Notes: generated by a model not told the origin, from the letters alone. Positions 1 through 10,818 are shown, counted from the stretch's first letter. The stretch: 53,275 nucleotides of DNA from Gammaproteobacteria bacterium (GCA_013287505.1 JABDDR010000006.1:1-53275); one strand, 5' to 3'. Program-made: numbers and translations.

Positions 1-494
1 CCGATTCATAAAAAATCATTGTGCGTTCTTCATTTTTTAATTTTTGTAACTGTGTTTCCAAAGTGCCACTTTTCGCTGGTAAAAAACCTTCGAATATAAA
101 ACGATCGGCTGGCATTCCAGAAACAATTAATGCGGAAATTAATGCGCATGCACCAGGAATTGGAACAATATTATAATTTGCCAAACGCACGGCGCGCGCT
201 AATCGAAACCCAGGATCACTAATTAACGGTGTTCCTGCATCGGAAATTAATGCAACCGATTTTCTGCTTGATAACAACGCCATTATTTTTTCAATGCGCT
301 CCTCTTCATTGTGTTCGTGTAACGAAAAAATGGGTGTATGAATTTCATAATGCGACAGTAAGCGCTGACTGTGTCGTGTATCTTCTGCAGCAATAAAATC
401 AACAGATTTTAATATCTCGATAGCACGCAAAGTGATGTCGGATAAATTACCGATCGGTGTTGCAACAATATATAAATTTGATCCGACTGCCATA
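1..494 (-). CDS. rsmI: RsmI, 16S rRNA (cytidine-2'-O)-methyltransferase, N-terminal part
   Basis: RsmI 2'-O-methylates C1402 of 16S rRNA, using S-adenosylmethionine. The reading frame begins at ATG 494 and runs off the left edge, so only about 164 residues are seen; the family is about 280. The start reads MAVGSNLYIVATPIGNL, the usual opening of the family. Further in are the signatures AAEDTRHSQRLL and SDAGTPLISDPG, which line the SAM-binding pocket of this tetrapyrrole-methylase-like fold. It is divergent from yraN, as in E. coli, where lpoA lies between the two. Here that space holds only a palindromic repeat. Confidence 0.95.
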
Positions 495-577
495 AAAACC
501 CTGTATTGCACTGAGCTGATTTAAGTCGCACTATACCACCCAGAAACAAAGATGCGAACTCTGAGAGAGTGATCGAT

Positions 578-746
578 GATATGACTGCCGAAGACAATCA
601 CTTGATAGCGAGTGGGAACTTGGATGTGTCTTTTTTCTCCCGAGCGCAGTCGTGTAAACAAAAAATTTCTCTGCCCCCTCCGCGAGGGTGAAAAATGATA
701 CGTCCAAGTAACCCACGAGCATCTCGGTATTTCCCGCAGTCATATC
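578..746. repeat. Palindromic MITE-like repeat, family 1, copy A
   Basis: This element of about 169 bp is bounded by the inverted ends GATATGACTGC and GCAGTCATATC. Inside is a second inverted pair, ACTTGGATGTGTC and its partner near GATACGTCCAAGT, with a GAGGGTGAAAAA arm. A closely similar copy in opposite orientation lies at 18853-19029. It fills most of the 305-bp gap between rsmI and yraN, and I see no gene there. There is no transposase, so it would be a non-autonomous element or a transcribed hairpin. Confidence 0.8.
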
Positions 747-799
747 ATGCATGCACGAACCAATATCCGTTCGCATCTTTGCATTAACTGAGTATAAAC

Positions 800-1817
<1,018 letters not shown>

Positions 1818-1835
1818 TTTTAAGGATTAATGCCC

Positions 1836-2438
1836 ATGAAACGCTTTCATTCATTTCAAAAAATAATTGGTATTATTGTTTTAGCATCTTGTTTGTCCAG
1901 CTGTATTCCTGCCGCATTAATTGTCGGTGCAACCGCTGGTGGCGCTGTTATTTACGATAAACGCAGCGTGAAAACGATTGCAGAAGATCAAGAATCTGAA
2001 AAAATAGCCGGACATGCGCTCAATCAATCTGACGATTTAAAAACGGGTACGCATATTGTCATTGCGACGTTTGATCATGTGCTGTTGTTAGTCGGTCAAA
2101 CGACGACGGACGAGCAACGATCAACTGCTTATCAACTGGTGTCATCTGTCAAAAATATTCGTCGTGTCTACAACGAAATCACCATTCAAAAACCAACGGG
2201 TGAATGGCAACGTAGTCATGATGCGTGGATCACAACGAAAATCAAAACGCAGTTGTTAGCAACGCCAGGTCTGCATTCTACGCAAATAAAAGTGCTCACA
2301 GAAGATAGCGTTGTCTATTTGATGGGTATGTTGTCGCACCATCAAGAAAATTTAGCGATAAATATTGCAAGAAGTACTTCGGGCGTTAACAAAGTGGTTA
2401 AAGTATTTCAATCACGATCGCGGAGTCATAATCAATAA
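1836..2438 (+). CDS. dolP: DolP-like outer-membrane lipoprotein with two BON domains
   Basis: A 200-residue lipoprotein with a lysine/arginine start, a hydrophobic stretch and a lipobox-like end (LSSC), followed by an AALIVGATAGGAVIYDKRS segment typical of DolP/YraP. Two BON domains follow, at about residues 60-125 and 135-197; the first contains VLLLVGQT and the second VVYLMGML. In E. coli DolP sits at the inner face of the outer membrane and supports BAM function and envelope integrity. ATG 1836 is preferred over ATG 1830 because AAGGA at 1822-1826 lies 9 nt before it. The stop overlaps the next gene's start by one base. Confidence 0.9.
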   Translation: MKRFHSFQKIIGIIVLASCLSSCIPAALIVGATAGGAVIYDKRSVKTIAEDQESEKIAGHALNQSDDLKTGTHIVIATFDHVLLLVGQTTTDEQRSTAYQLVSSVKNIRRVYNEITIQKPTGEWQRSHDAWITTKIKTQLLATPGLHSTQIKVLTEDSVVYLMGMLSHHQENLAINIARSTSGVNKVVKVFQSRSRSHNQ

Positions 2439-3130
2439 TGGAAAACGCCCAATCTATCATCCAGCTTATTTGCATCGCAGCCATTCCGCTGATTTTTGCG
2501 ATCACTTTGCATGAAGCAGCGCATGGCTGGATTGCCAGTAAATTGGGTGATCAAACGGCTAGCATTCAAGGACGCGTCAGTCTTAATCCGCTGCGTCATA
2601 TCGATACTTTCGGTACGATTATTTTGCCATTACTGATGCTGACTTTTGGTGGATTTATTTTTGGATGGGCAAAGCCTGTACCTATCGCTTGGCAACATTT
2701 ACGTAAGCCCAAGCGTGATATGGCGCTTGTGGCGCTTGCAGGCCCTGGCGCTAATTTGCTGATGGCAATATTTTGGGCGATCATTGCAAAAATAAGTCAT
2801 GTGATTTTCACGAATCCGCATGTGCATGAGATGCTACGCTCTACCGCATTATTTATTCATTTGTCGTCGCGTTTCGGCATCATGATTAACTGTGTTTTAT
2901 TGGTAATTAATTTAATTCCGATTCCACCACTTGATGGCAGTCGCGTTATTTCTAGTTTATTGCCGCAGCGTGCAGCAAGAAAATACGAATACCTTGAACG
3001 CTATGGTCTTTGGATTTTTTTGGCACTCATTTTAATATTGTATGCGACCCATTCACTCATGTTGATTTATGGGCCGATTTATTCTTTGATTAATCTGATT
3101 CAGGGTGTATTTGGACTATCGCCTTCCTGA
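2438..3130 (+). CDS. Site-2 protease family (M50) intramembrane zinc metalloprotease
   Basis: A 230-residue polytopic membrane protein of the M50B group, close to the YwhC/Rv-type short site-2 proteases. The zinc motif HEAAH lies at residues 25-29 in the first membrane helix. The third zinc ligand is in NLIPIPPLDGSRV, near residue 160-170. An AGPGANL segment lies between them. About five to six membrane helices are visible and there is no PDZ domain. The natural substrate of this subgroup is unknown. It is translationally coupled to dolP through a TAATG overlap. Its 3' end overlaps the opposite-strand gene at 3100-3684 by about 30 bp. Confidence 0.92.
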   Translation: MENAQSIIQLICIAAIPLIFAITLHEAAHGWIASKLGDQTASIQGRVSLNPLRHIDTFGTIILPLLMLTFGGFIFGWAKPVPIAWQHLRKPKRDMALVALAGPGANLLMAIFWAIIAKISHVIFTNPHVHEMLRSTALFIHLSSRFGIMINCVLLVINLIPIPPLDGSRVISSLLPQRAARKYEYLERYGLWIFLALILILYATHSLMLIYGPIYSLINLIQGVFGLSPS

Positions 3131-3684
3131 TCCATCGCTTCTTCAGCAGCTCGAAGATCAGACCAAGGATGCTTACGAGGGTGGAGACGAATGTCTGCCT
3201 GGTCATCCGTTTCTCGTAATCTTTCAGCTATCTGTTGAGCGGTATTATAAGGGATAAACAGACGAGGTCCGGCGGCGGCTCGCGCCACTGCAGATTCCAT
3301 TCTCTCCAAAGCATCATCTTCTTTGAGACTATAAATAACGCTCATCGCTACTTCTTGCAGTCTTGTTATTAGATTTTGCAGTCTCTGAATTTCTTTTTTT
3401 GCCCGAGAAACAATATGACATGGATTCTCTCCTTCTTCTTGGCAATGCTTCTCTATTATTTTTTCTCCAAACTTTGAATTCAACAAAGATTGGGCTTTCG
3501 ATAAAAATTCCAAGTTGGCCAGAAGGTATTGTTGGTTTTTTTGGTAGCATTCTTGCATCTTTGTAGGATCTTCTTCTGTTAAATCAATATTTCTTACATT
3601 CCCAGCAATAATACGCAGATGTGCAGGGGTGTTGAATAACTCAATTCGAAGTTTTTCGTAACTCTTATACTCCTCTGGTCTCAT
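3100..3684 (-). CDS. Unknown protein, helical, acidic C-terminus
   Basis: I do not recognise this protein. ATG 3684 gives 194 residues (MRPEEYKSYEKL...). It is chosen because GAGGGGG lies 8 nt upstream; the frame stays open further through ATG 3708 and TTG 3723 but without such a site. The sequence is mostly charged alpha-helix, with no signal peptide or membrane segment. The tail RAAEEAMDQEGDSPNTP is rich in Glu and Asp, resembling the E-block seen near the C-terminus of many Dot/Icm substrates. That resemblance is weak evidence. The gene converges on the site-2 protease and overlaps its end. About 140 bp of AT-rich DNA (3685-3824) precedes it and probably holds its promoter. Confidence 0.65.
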   Translation of the reverse strand: MRPEEYKSYEKLRIELFNTPAHLRIIAGNVRNIDLTEEDPTKMQECYQKNQQYLLANLEFLSKAQSLLNSKFGEKIIEKHCQEEGENPCHIVSRAKKEIQRLQNLITRLQEVAMSVIYSLKEDDALERMESAVARAAAGPRLFIPYNTAQQIAERLRETDDQADIRLHPRKHPWSDLRAAEEAMDQEGDSPNTP

Positions 3685-3824
3685 TCTTAATACCCCCTCA
3701 GGTTTCATTAAATTCAATAGCAATAGGGTAACGAATTATGATTAGGGAAATATTAAAGTGCTTTCGAAATGCTTTTGAATTTTACGAAAAAATAAAAAAT
3801 ATGATATAAATCAACAAATAACAG

Positions 3825-6074
3825 CTAGTCTTTCACATCCATCTGCGTCACACCGCGGAATCCGCGTGGTAGTAAATTACCGCGTCTACCGCGTTCGCCA
3901 TGGAAATTCTTAAGATCACTGGGCTTTAGCACCAATTGCCGTTTTCCGGAAATTAGCACCAAACTTGATTTTTCATGCAATACGGCGATGCACACACAAT
4001 ACTCTTTTCGACTGGCAACCGATGCGGTTGGGATTTGAATCATCTTATTGCCTTTTCCGCGCGGTAATTCTGGTAATTCAGCTAATGGAAATACGAGTAA
4101 ATGTCCTTCGTTGGTGAGCGCTGCCAGAAATTGCGATTCAACATCGGAAATAAGTATCGGGGGTAATGCGAGCGAACCCGTTGGACATTTTAATACGGCT
4201 TTACCATTGCGATTTTTGCTGATTAAATTTTCCAGCGTAGTAATAAATCCATAACCCGCATCAGAAGCGATTAACAATTTGTCATCTGATTTTCCAATCA
4301 TCATGCCAGCTACTTCTGCGCCGGGCGTAAACATTAATCGCGAAGATAATGGCTCACCTTGTCCGCGCGCCGAAGGCAGTGTATGCGCGACCAAAGAATA
4401 ACTTTTTCCGCTCGTGTCAAAAAATATAACGGTGTCAGTGCTTTTACCTTGTAATTGCTGATAAAAAAGATCGCCGGCACGATAACTCAATGTGTTGCCA
4501 TCAATCTCATGACCTTTACCTGCGCGTATCCAACCTTTTTTAGATAACACAATCGTCATGTTTTCTGCGGGTGTGATTTCTTCCATGCTCATTGCTTTCG
4601 CTTCAACGCGCGCAACAATCGGCGAACGTCTTTTATCGCCATACACTTTTTGATCGTCTTTTAATTCATTTTTAATGAGCGTTTTTAATCGTGTTGATGA
4701 ACCCAATGTTTTTTCGATATCATCGCGCTCTAAACTTAATTCACTTTGTTCTTCGCGTATTTTAATTTCTTCTAATTTCGCCAATTGTCGCAATTTAATT
4801 TCTAAAATAGCATCAGCTTGAATGTCGCTTAATTTATATTTTTTCATCAACGCCGCTTTAGGCTCATCTTCGTGACGAATAATACGAATCACTTCATCGA
4901 TATGCGCATACACAATTAAAAAACCATCGAGCAAATGCAGGCGATTTAAAATATGTTCTAGACGATATTGCAAACGACGACGCACCGTTTCAGTGCGATA
5001 ATCCAGCCACTCATTTAAAATTTGCAACAAAGGTTTTACTTGAGGACGACCATTCATGCCGATAATATTAAAATTAATACGGAATGTGCGTTCTAATTCA
5101 GTGGTTGCAAATAAATGCGACATCAGCTGATCAACATCAACGCGATTGGAGCGCAATGTGATGACAATGCGTGTCGGACAATCATGATCAGATTCATCAC
5201 GTAAATCAGTGACAGTCGGTAATTTTTTCGCCTGCATTTGTGCAGCAATCGCTTCTAAAATTTTACTCGCCGACACTTGATGCGGTAGTGCGGTAATAAC
5301 AATATCATCTTCTTCGCGTGTATAGGTTGCACGCGCACGCACAACACCATTACCCGTTTCATATATTTTTTTAATCTCCTGAACGGGCGTGATAATTTCA
5401 GCGGCTGTTGGAAAATCAGGTGCTTTGATAATTTTAAAAATATCACTCAACGTCGCTTTGGGATTTTCCAATAAATAAATGCAAGCATTGGTAACTTCGG
5501 TCAAATTGTGCGGCGGCATATCCGTTGCCATACCGACTGCAATTCCCGATGTACCATTTAATAAAACATTCGGCAAACGCGCGGGTAACAACGAAGGCTC
5601 TTCCATTGTGCCATCAAAATTCGGCACCCAAGATGTTGTACCTTGCTGCAATTCCGCCAATAATGTTTGCGCATACCCTGTCAAACGCGATTCGGTGTAA
5701 CGCATTGCAGCAAATGATTTGGGATCATCACTCGATCCAAAATTACCTTGACCATCAACCAATGGATACCGATAAGAAAAAGGTTGCGCCATCAATACCA
5801 TGGCTTCGTAACACGCGGTGTCACCGTGCGGATGAAATTTACCGATCACATCACCAATGGTACGCGCAGATTTTTTAAATTTCGCCGTGTTTTTTAAACC
5901 CAATTCGGACATGGCATACACAATGCGACGCTGAACGGGTTTTAATCCGTCGGCAATATGCGGCAATGCGCGATCTAAAATAACGTACATGGCATAATCA
6001 AGATATGCTTTTTCACTGAATGTGAATATCGATTGTTTTTCGACTTCGGAATAATTATTCGCGGGTGTTTTCAT
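3825..6074 (-). CDS. parC: DNA topoisomerase IV subunit A
   Basis: A 749-residue type IIA topoisomerase subunit that, with ParE, unlinks replicated chromosomes. The DNA-breakage core starts near residue 15. The catalytic tyrosine is Y126 in AAMRYTE. The quinolone-resistance region reads [10 protein letters not shown] at residues 81-90, so the residue matching E. coli Ser80 is Thr86. A C-terminal domain with GyrA-like blades follows ([25 protein letters not shown]). The length matches ParC, not the longer GyrA. It is preceded by a small HTH gene whose stop lies only 7 nt before ATG 6074, so the two are probably co-transcribed. Confidence 0.97.
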   Translation of the reverse strand: MKTPANNYSEVEKQSIFTFSEKAYLDYAMYVILDRALPHIADGLKPVQRRIVYAMSELGLKNTAKFKKSARTIGDVIGKFHPHGDTACYEAMVLMAQPFSYRYPLVDGQGNFGSSDDPKSFAAMRYTESRLTGYAQTLLAELQQGTTSWVPNFDGTMEEPSLLPARLPNVLLNGTSGIAVGMATDMPPHNLTEVTNACIYLLENPKATLSDIFKIIKAPDFPTAAEIITPVQEIKKIYETGNGVVRARATYTREEDDIVITALPHQVSASKILEAIAAQMQAKKLPTVTDLRDESDHDCPTRIVITLRSNRVDVDQLMSHLFATTELERTFRINFNIIGMNGRPQVKPLLQILNEWLDYRTETVRRRLQYRLEHILNRLHLLDGFLIVYAHIDEVIRIIRHEDEPKAALMKKYKLSDIQADAILEIKLRQLAKLEEIKIREEQSELSLERDDIEKTLGSSTRLKTLIKNELKDDQKVYGDKRRSPIVARVEAKAMSMEEITPAENMTIVLSKKGWIRAGKGHEIDGNTLSYRAGDLFYQQLQGKSTDTVIFFDTSGKSYSLVAHTLPSARGQGEPLSSRLMFTPGAEVAGMMIGKSDDKLLIASDAGYGFITTLENLISKNRNGKAVLKCPTGSLALPPILISDVESQFLAALTNEGHLLVFPLAELPELPRGKGNKMIQIPTASVASRKEYCVCIAVLHEKSSLVLISGKRQLVLKPSDLKNFHGERGRRGNLLPRGFRGVTQMDVKD

Positions 6075-6081
6075 AGATAGA

Positions 6082-6381
6082 TTATGCCGTTACAAGATTT
6101 CGTTTGCCGCGTTTACGCAAAGGTTGCGTCACTGGTTCCCAATTTTCAATATCAACGCGATGACGTGGTTTAAATAAACGCTCTATGTCTTGATGAACAT
6201 CAAGCGCCTGTGAAATTGCAATAAGACGCTCTAGAGAAACTTGCCCCGTACGTTCAAAACGTTTTAATGAATGTACATTGACATTGGCGATCTTTGCAAG
6301 CATCTCGCGTGTCCATGCTTTTTGTAAACGCACAGCAGTTAATCGTTTTGCTAATTCCTTGCCTATTTCTGCCGGTGTCAT
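6082..6381 (-). CDS. XRE-family HTH regulator, HipB-like, next to parC
   Basis: A 99-residue protein with a helix-turn-helix of the Cro/C1/XRE type at about residues 8-62 ([19 protein letters not shown], then LIAISQALD). A basic tail ends RKRGKR. The layout resembles HipB-type antitoxin regulators, but no hipA-like toxin gene is adjacent. parC follows at once, so this may be a free-standing regulator whose message also carries parC. Its start ATG 6381 is preceded by AAAGGAAG. It shares a 104-bp divergent gap with coq7. Function is not known. Confidence 0.8.
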   Translation of the reverse strand: MTPAEIGKELAKRLTAVRLQKAWTREMLAKIANVNVHSLKRFERTGQVSLERLIAISQALDVHQDIERLFKPRHRVDIENWEPVTQPLRKRGKRNLVTA

Positions 6382-6485
6382 GGCATCTTCCTTTTGTTAA
6401 ATGAATAGCGATTATATTATCTATGACGATCAACATTGGCAACATTATTTGGTAAGATGTTTTCAGTGTGAGCAGGGGCAGGAGT

Positions 6486-7127
6486 ATGAGTGTGCGACAT
6501 CTTTCCATTATCGATAAAATTCTGACGTCAGCCAATAATGCATTAACGACTATTTTTACAGTCGCTTCTAATGCCCGTAACAATCCTGCTGATGATGTTG
6601 CTGAAATGGAATTAACATCGACAGAGAGAAAAAACAGTGTGGGTTGTATGCGTGTGAATCATACTGGCGAAGTATGCGCGCAAGCCTTGTATCGCGGTCA
6701 ATTATCAACCTGTCATTCACAAAAAACACGTGACATGCTGGAAAAATCTTGCGATGAAGAAACAGATCATTTGGCATGGACAAAACAACGGTTAATCGAG
6801 CTCAACGGAAAAACAAGTTATTTTAATTGTTTTTTTTATGCAAATTCATATCTGTTGGGCATGATTGCAGGATTAGCGGGTGATCGGTGGAGTTTGGGAT
6901 TTGTTGAAGAAACGGAAATTCAGGTGGCAAAGCATTTAAAAAATCACTTAGAAAAATTATCTGGAAAAGATTTAAAGAGTCGTGCGATTGTGGAAAAAAT
7001 GCGTGATGAAGAAATGGAGCATGAAAAGGCTGCGGCAAAAGCCGGTGCGGCGCATTTGCCAATGCCGGTGAAAAAATTAATGCAGTTGCATGCAAAGGTG
7101 ATGACGAGCGTTACCTATTGGATTTAA
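6486..7127 (+). CDS. coq7: Coq7-type demethoxyubiquinone hydroxylase
   Basis: A 213-residue di-iron hydroxylase that adds the C6 hydroxyl in ubiquinone synthesis, the step carried out by the flavoprotein UbiF in E. coli. Iron ligands are visible as ...VNHTGEVCAQALY (first Glu), CDEETDHLAW (E-x-x-H), the later FVEETEIQVAKH, and EEMEHEKAA at the C-terminus. ATG 6486 is preferred over an in-frame GTG at 6468 because AGGGG lies about 9 nt upstream and the shorter protein begins like the family. It has its own divergent promoter region and is separate from the ubiE-ubiJ-ubiB run. Confidence 0.93.
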   Translation: MSVRHLSIIDKILTSANNALTTIFTVASNARNNPADDVAEMELTSTERKNSVGCMRVNHTGEVCAQALYRGQLSTCHSQKTRDMLEKSCDEETDHLAWTKQRLIELNGKTSYFNCFFYANSYLLGMIAGLAGDRWSLGFVEETEIQVAKHLKNHLEKLSGKDLKSRAIVEKMRDEEMEHEKAAAKAGAAHLPMPVKKLMQLHAKVMTSVTYWI

Positions 7128-7142
7128 CTTCGCGTGTTTGGT

Positions 7143-7214
7143 TTCGCGCCCGCTTACGCGGGGCTTCTAAACTATTTCACTAGCACGTGCTGTATGACAG
7201 TTTGTGCCAGTGAT
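7143..7214. repeat. Palindromic repeat, family 2 (GCTTCTAAACTA type), copy 1
   Basis: The core CGCGCCCGCTTACGCGGGGC is followed by TTCTAAACTATTTCACT and GCACGTGC. The same order appears at 16554-16665, 42635-42674 and 48686-48806, with a shorter form at 22394-22428. It lies between convergent coq7 and an MFS gene, where its hairpin could end transcription from both sides. Confidence 0.75.
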
Positions 7215-7221
7215 AATGTTG

Positions 7222-8538
7222 TTATTCTTTTTGCTTACACCTTGTTTCAGGCAACGCAAACACAATTAAAATCGCCAGCACAAATCCAATCGGGAAAATC
7301 CACATCGCCCAATTAAAATCACTGGGCATATATTTCGTTGAAATTTCATGCGCGCGTGCCAACATACGATTATCTAGCAAATAACCAAAAAATGGCTGAA
7401 ATATAGCGCTGCCGCCTTGAACAGAAATATTCACAACGCTCACTGACATCGCTGTAATCATACGTATCGAATTTTCAGCAACCAATGGATAACCAATAAT
7501 TTGCGTACTGGAACAAACGCCAATCAATAAAAACAACCAGAATAAAGTATGGAAAGATAAATCGGGATAAAAAATAACAAATGAAATTAAACCTAATGAG
7601 AGTAATGCACCAGCCAACATAGGCGGACGTCGCATTTGTATTTTGTCAGAAATCCAACCGACGATCGGCGAACCAATCATCGTGCCGATAAATAACATCG
7701 ATGATACTTCTGATGCATGTACGCGAGACACATCATGTGTATTGGTTAAATATAAAACGCCCCACAATCCACCCAATAATCCAACGGGTAAATTCATAAA
7801 GCAAACATATAATCCCACAAACCAATTTTGTAAGCGGAAAAAAGCCAAATACAAACTTTTAAAAAATCCAATGTCATGAATTTGTTTTTGTTCCTGCAAA
7901 TGAACTCGTTGATGATCGACGGGATAATCTTTAACAACAGCTAAAATTAATAAGAAGAAGCAAACGCCTGCGACCGCATCAATTTGCAACGCCACACGCC
8001 AATCAACGGCATGCGCCAACATTTCCATTGGCGTTTGTGAAACCCATCCGCCAAACATCGCCATTGTAACGATTAATCCAGTTACTAATGCCATGCGTTT
8101 TGGCGGAAACCAACGTGTTGCCAAACGAATCACACTTAAGAAACAAAAAGCGCTACCAATCCCTGTTAAAAACCGAAAGAAGCAAGCCCATCCAAATGAA
8201 TGCGCAAATGAAAATAATCCAGTACCTAAAATGCAAATAGCCAAAGCAGTTAATATTACGCGTCGCGTTGAAAAACGATCAAGCAATGAACCCGCAATAA
8301 ATAAAAAAACCACGTTTGCAATAAAATAAAAAGAAGATAAATCCCCGAGTTTTGCAGCGTCAATATTAAATGCGTGCATCAGCGATGTTGAAATCGAGTC
8401 GAACACATTCATTTGGATAAATTCATAAAAGAAAAATAGAGAAGCAACGAGGACTACAATCCAAGATCGAGACGTTGCTTTTTGAGGGGAGTGGGTTGGT
8501 TGAACTTCTGCTTCATTAAAATGAAATGCATGTGCCAT
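7222..8538 (-). CDS. MFS transporter (second of a tandem pair)
   Basis: A 438-residue major facilitator transporter with 12 predicted membrane helices. The conserved loop between helices 2 and 3 reads GSLLDRFSTRRV, and a second such loop in the other half reads GWISDKIQMRR. The segment GIGSAFCFLSVIRLATRWFPPKRMALVTG resembles metabolite and organic-anion transporters of intracellular gammaproteobacteria. The substrate cannot be read from the sequence. GAGGAA lies 8 nt before ATG 8538. It begins 5 nt after the stop of the neighbouring paralog, so the two form an operon. Confidence 0.92.
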   Translation of the reverse strand: MAHAFHFNEAEVQPTHSPQKATSRSWIVVLVASLFFFYEFIQMNVFDSISTSLMHAFNIDAAKLGDLSSFYFIANVVFLFIAGSLLDRFSTRRVILTALAICILGTGLFSFAHSFGWACFFRFLTGIGSAFCFLSVIRLATRWFPPKRMALVTGLIVTMAMFGGWVSQTPMEMLAHAVDWRVALQIDAVAGVCFFLLILAVVKDYPVDHQRVHLQEQKQIHDIGFFKSLYLAFFRLQNWFVGLYVCFMNLPVGLLGGLWGVLYLTNTHDVSRVHASEVSSMLFIGTMIGSPIVGWISDKIQMRRPPMLAGALLSLGLISFVIFYPDLSFHTLFWLFLLIGVCSSTQIIGYPLVAENSIRMITAMSVSVVNISVQGGSAIFQPFFGYLLDNRMLARAHEISTKYMPSDFNWAMWIFPIGFVLAILIVFALPETRCKQKE

Positions 8539-8543
8539 GGTGC

Positions 8544-9863
8544 TTATTCCTCAAATGCTTTACATCGCGTCTCTTTAATAACAATGGCAGCGATCAACGC
8601 CAATATAAATGCGATGGGCATAATTAAAAATGCAAGATGGAAATTGCTCACAGAATAAAATGGGATGCCATTTTTCATGGTGTGATTCCAAAACATATTC
8701 AACAGCATAGGGAAAACAGGGATTAAAAATCCACCCGACATAATTAACACCGACGCAAGACCTTCTGCCGTACCTGTCAAAATACCGGGATTACTTTCTG
8801 CAACCAAGGGGTATCCAATAATTTGCGAGCTAACTGCAAATCCTAAAGCAAAAAACAAAATGAGCAAATCTTTAAACGAAAGATTGGGTAAATACATAAT
8901 CGCGAGGATTAGCGCTAACGATGTAATAACCCCTACAATCATTGGCGCTTTGCGTCTTTCTAACTTATCTGAAATCCAACCCACTGCTGGAGAACCAATA
9001 ATCATTCCAACAAAAAGCAATGAAGTAACAAATGAAGCATCAATCGTTGATAAGTGTTGCGTTTGTGTTAAATACCATCCGCCCCATGTTGTACCCAATA
9101 ACATCAGTGGTAAATTGACCAATGACACATAAAGACCACCTAACCAATTTTGTGAATTGGCCACTGTGCGGCGAAGCGCTGTAAAAAAACCTAATTTTTC
9201 CAACGATGCATACGATGCTTCAAAAAATGCTTTTTTACCCGCTGGAAAATCACGCACACAAATTAATATGATTACCAACATCACGATACCGCTTGCCGCA
9301 TCAATGCGTAACGCAGTCCTCCAGCCAACCATTTTAACGAGTTCAGTCAATGGTGTTTGCGCAACCATTCCGCCAATCATTGCGAAAGTAACGATTAAAC
9401 CAACTACCAGCGCCATATGTTTGGGTGGAAACCAGCGCGAACCCAATCGAACACATCCCAACAAGCAAAATGCATCACCGATACCTGTCATTAATCGGCA
9501 TAGTTCGCCCTGCCATAATGTCGTCGTTAATGAAAATAAAAAAACAAATGTGATGCAAGAAAACATTGACGCCATAATGACTTTTTTGGTTGAAAAACGA
9601 TCCAGGATCATGCCTGCAGGAAACAAAAAGAAAACCATGGAGTACATGAAGAAAGCAGATAGCTGACCCAATTGCGTGGAATTGGTCAAATGAAATGCTT
9701 TATACAATGAAGGATCCAGCGCATTGAACATGTTCATTTGCAAGAATTCAAAAAAGAAAAAAAGTGAAGCGGAGAAAACGACTAACGAGGGTTGAATACG
9801 TTGAAACAGGGTATTTTTTTTCGTTACGGATACCGACAAATCATCAAGTGTCGTTGTTGTCAT
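8544..9863 (-). CDS. MFS transporter (first of a tandem pair)
   Basis: A 439-residue major facilitator protein, clearly a paralog of the gene at 7222-8538. Shared landmarks are FFFEFLQMNMFNALD near the N-terminus, the loop GMILDRFSTKKV, TGIGDAFCLLG, SRWFPPKHMALVVGLIVTFAMIGG, and GWISDKLERRKAPM in the second half. About 12 membrane helices are predicted. The pair probably arose by tandem duplication and may now handle different substrates. Neither substrate can be inferred. It is divergent from ubiE with a 100-bp gap. Confidence 0.92.
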   Translation of the reverse strand: MTTTTLDDLSVSVTKKNTLFQRIQPSLVVFSASLFFFFEFLQMNMFNALDPSLYKAFHLTNSTQLGQLSAFFMYSMVFFLFPAGMILDRFSTKKVIMASMFSCITFVFLFSLTTTLWQGELCRLMTGIGDAFCLLGCVRLGSRWFPPKHMALVVGLIVTFAMIGGMVAQTPLTELVKMVGWRTALRIDAASGIVMLVIILICVRDFPAGKKAFFEASYASLEKLGFFTALRRTVANSQNWLGGLYVSLVNLPLMLLGTTWGGWYLTQTQHLSTIDASFVTSLLFVGMIIGSPAVGWISDKLERRKAPMIVGVITSLALILAIMYLPNLSFKDLLILFFALGFAVSSQIIGYPLVAESNPGILTGTAEGLASVLIMSGGFLIPVFPMLLNMFWNHTMKNGIPFYSVSNFHLAFLIMPIAFILALIAAIVIKETRCKAFEE

Positions 9864-9963
9864 CAGAAACAGCCCCGCTTGTCATTGAGATGCTGGGAGT
9901 ATAGTTCAGGCGTCGAAAACCAGCAAGCTTTATCCATCACGCATCTTACGCTATGATGCCCGC

Positions 9964-10722
9964 ATGAAAAAAGAAAGTAACAACGACAAAACACACTTCG
10001 GTTTTACTGAAGTACATATCAATGAAAAAGCACATCGCGTCGCTGATGTATTTCACTCTGTTGCAGAAAAATATGATGTGATGAATGATTTGATGTCGCT
10101 TGGCATTCATCGCCTATGGAAAAAAATGGCGATTGATTTACTGGGTGTTCATAAAGGACAGGTCATCCTGGATATTGCCGGTGGCACGGGTGATTTAACT
10201 GCAAAAATCAGCGAAAAAATCGGTAAAACAGGTAAAGTTATTTTATCAGACATCAACAGCAGCATGTTATCAATCGGTCGCGATCGAATGATTGATAAAG
10301 GGATATTTGAGAATATCGCATTTACGCAAGCCAACGCAGAAATGTTACCCTTCGCAGACAATACATTTGATCGCTTAATTATTGGATTTGGGTTACGAAA
10401 CGTCACTGACAAAGAGGCTGCATTGCGATCGATGTTTCGTGTTTTAAAACCCGGTGGTCGTGCATTAATTTTAGAATTTTCAAAACCCACGCTGCCTGGA
10501 TTAAAACCCGTTTATGATGCTTATTCATTTAAAATTTTACCTTGGCTGGGAAAGAAAATATTAAATGATGCCGATAGTTACCGTTATCTTGCAGAATCAA
10601 TACGCATGCATCCCGATCAAGAAACACTGAAAAACATGATGCAGAATGTGGGTTTTGAAAATGTGGATGTACATAATTTATCGGGCGGGATTGTGGCGGT
10701 GCATCGAGGATTTAAATACTGA
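9964..10722 (+). CDS. ubiE: UbiE, ubiquinone/menaquinone C-methyltransferase
   Basis: A 252-residue class I SAM methyltransferase that C-methylates demethyl-quinol intermediates. The SAM motif I is [11 protein letters not shown], near residue 60. Family signatures are also seen as [43 protein letters not shown], and the C-terminal [12 protein letters not shown], which matches the usual UbiE end. The length is typical (251 in E. coli). It leads the ubiE-ubiJ-ubiB order found in enterobacteria. A palindromic repeat sits between it and ubiJ. Confidence 0.97.
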   Translation: MKKESNNDKTHFGFTEVHINEKAHRVADVFHSVAEKYDVMNDLMSLGIHRLWKKMAIDLLGVHKGQVILDIAGGTGDLTAKISEKIGKTGKVILSDINSSMLSIGRDRMIDKGIFENIAFTQANAEMLPFADNTFDRLIIGFGLRNVTDKEAALRSMFRVLKPGGRALILEFSKPTLPGLKPVYDAYSFKILPWLGKKILNDADSYRYLAESIRMHPDQETLKNMMQNVGFENVDVHNLSGGIVAVHRGFKY

Positions 10723-10818
10723 CGCACACACCCTGCCGGGTATGCTTCCGTAGCGCTTCGATTCTGGTGCTGTGCTTGTGCGAAGATCTACAGAAGCGCA
10801 TCCCGGCAGGGTGCGCGT
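10723..10818. repeat. Palindromic repeat, family 3 (CACCCTGCCGGG type), copy 1
   Basis: The inverted arms contain CACCCTGCCGGG at 10729-10740 and its partner CCCGGCAGGGTGCG near 10802-10815, with TTCCGTAG and CTACAGAAG next to them. The middle section is a reverse-complement match to the middle of the copy at 21308-21402, so the two copies face opposite ways. It lies inside the ubiE-ubiJ gap and could form a hairpin in the operon message. Confidence 0.78.

Noticed and set aside
531-776. 81-residue minus-strand open frame before yraN
   Set aside because: It consists mostly of the family-1 repeat; no conserved protein is seen.
9157-9666. 169-residue plus-strand open frame
   Set aside because: It lies wholly antisense to an MFS gene with clear family motifs, and its sequence shows no domain; it is a shadow frame.
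7222-9863. Assigning a substrate to the MFS pair
   Set aside because: Family motifs are clear but no neighbour or residue pattern fixes a substrate.
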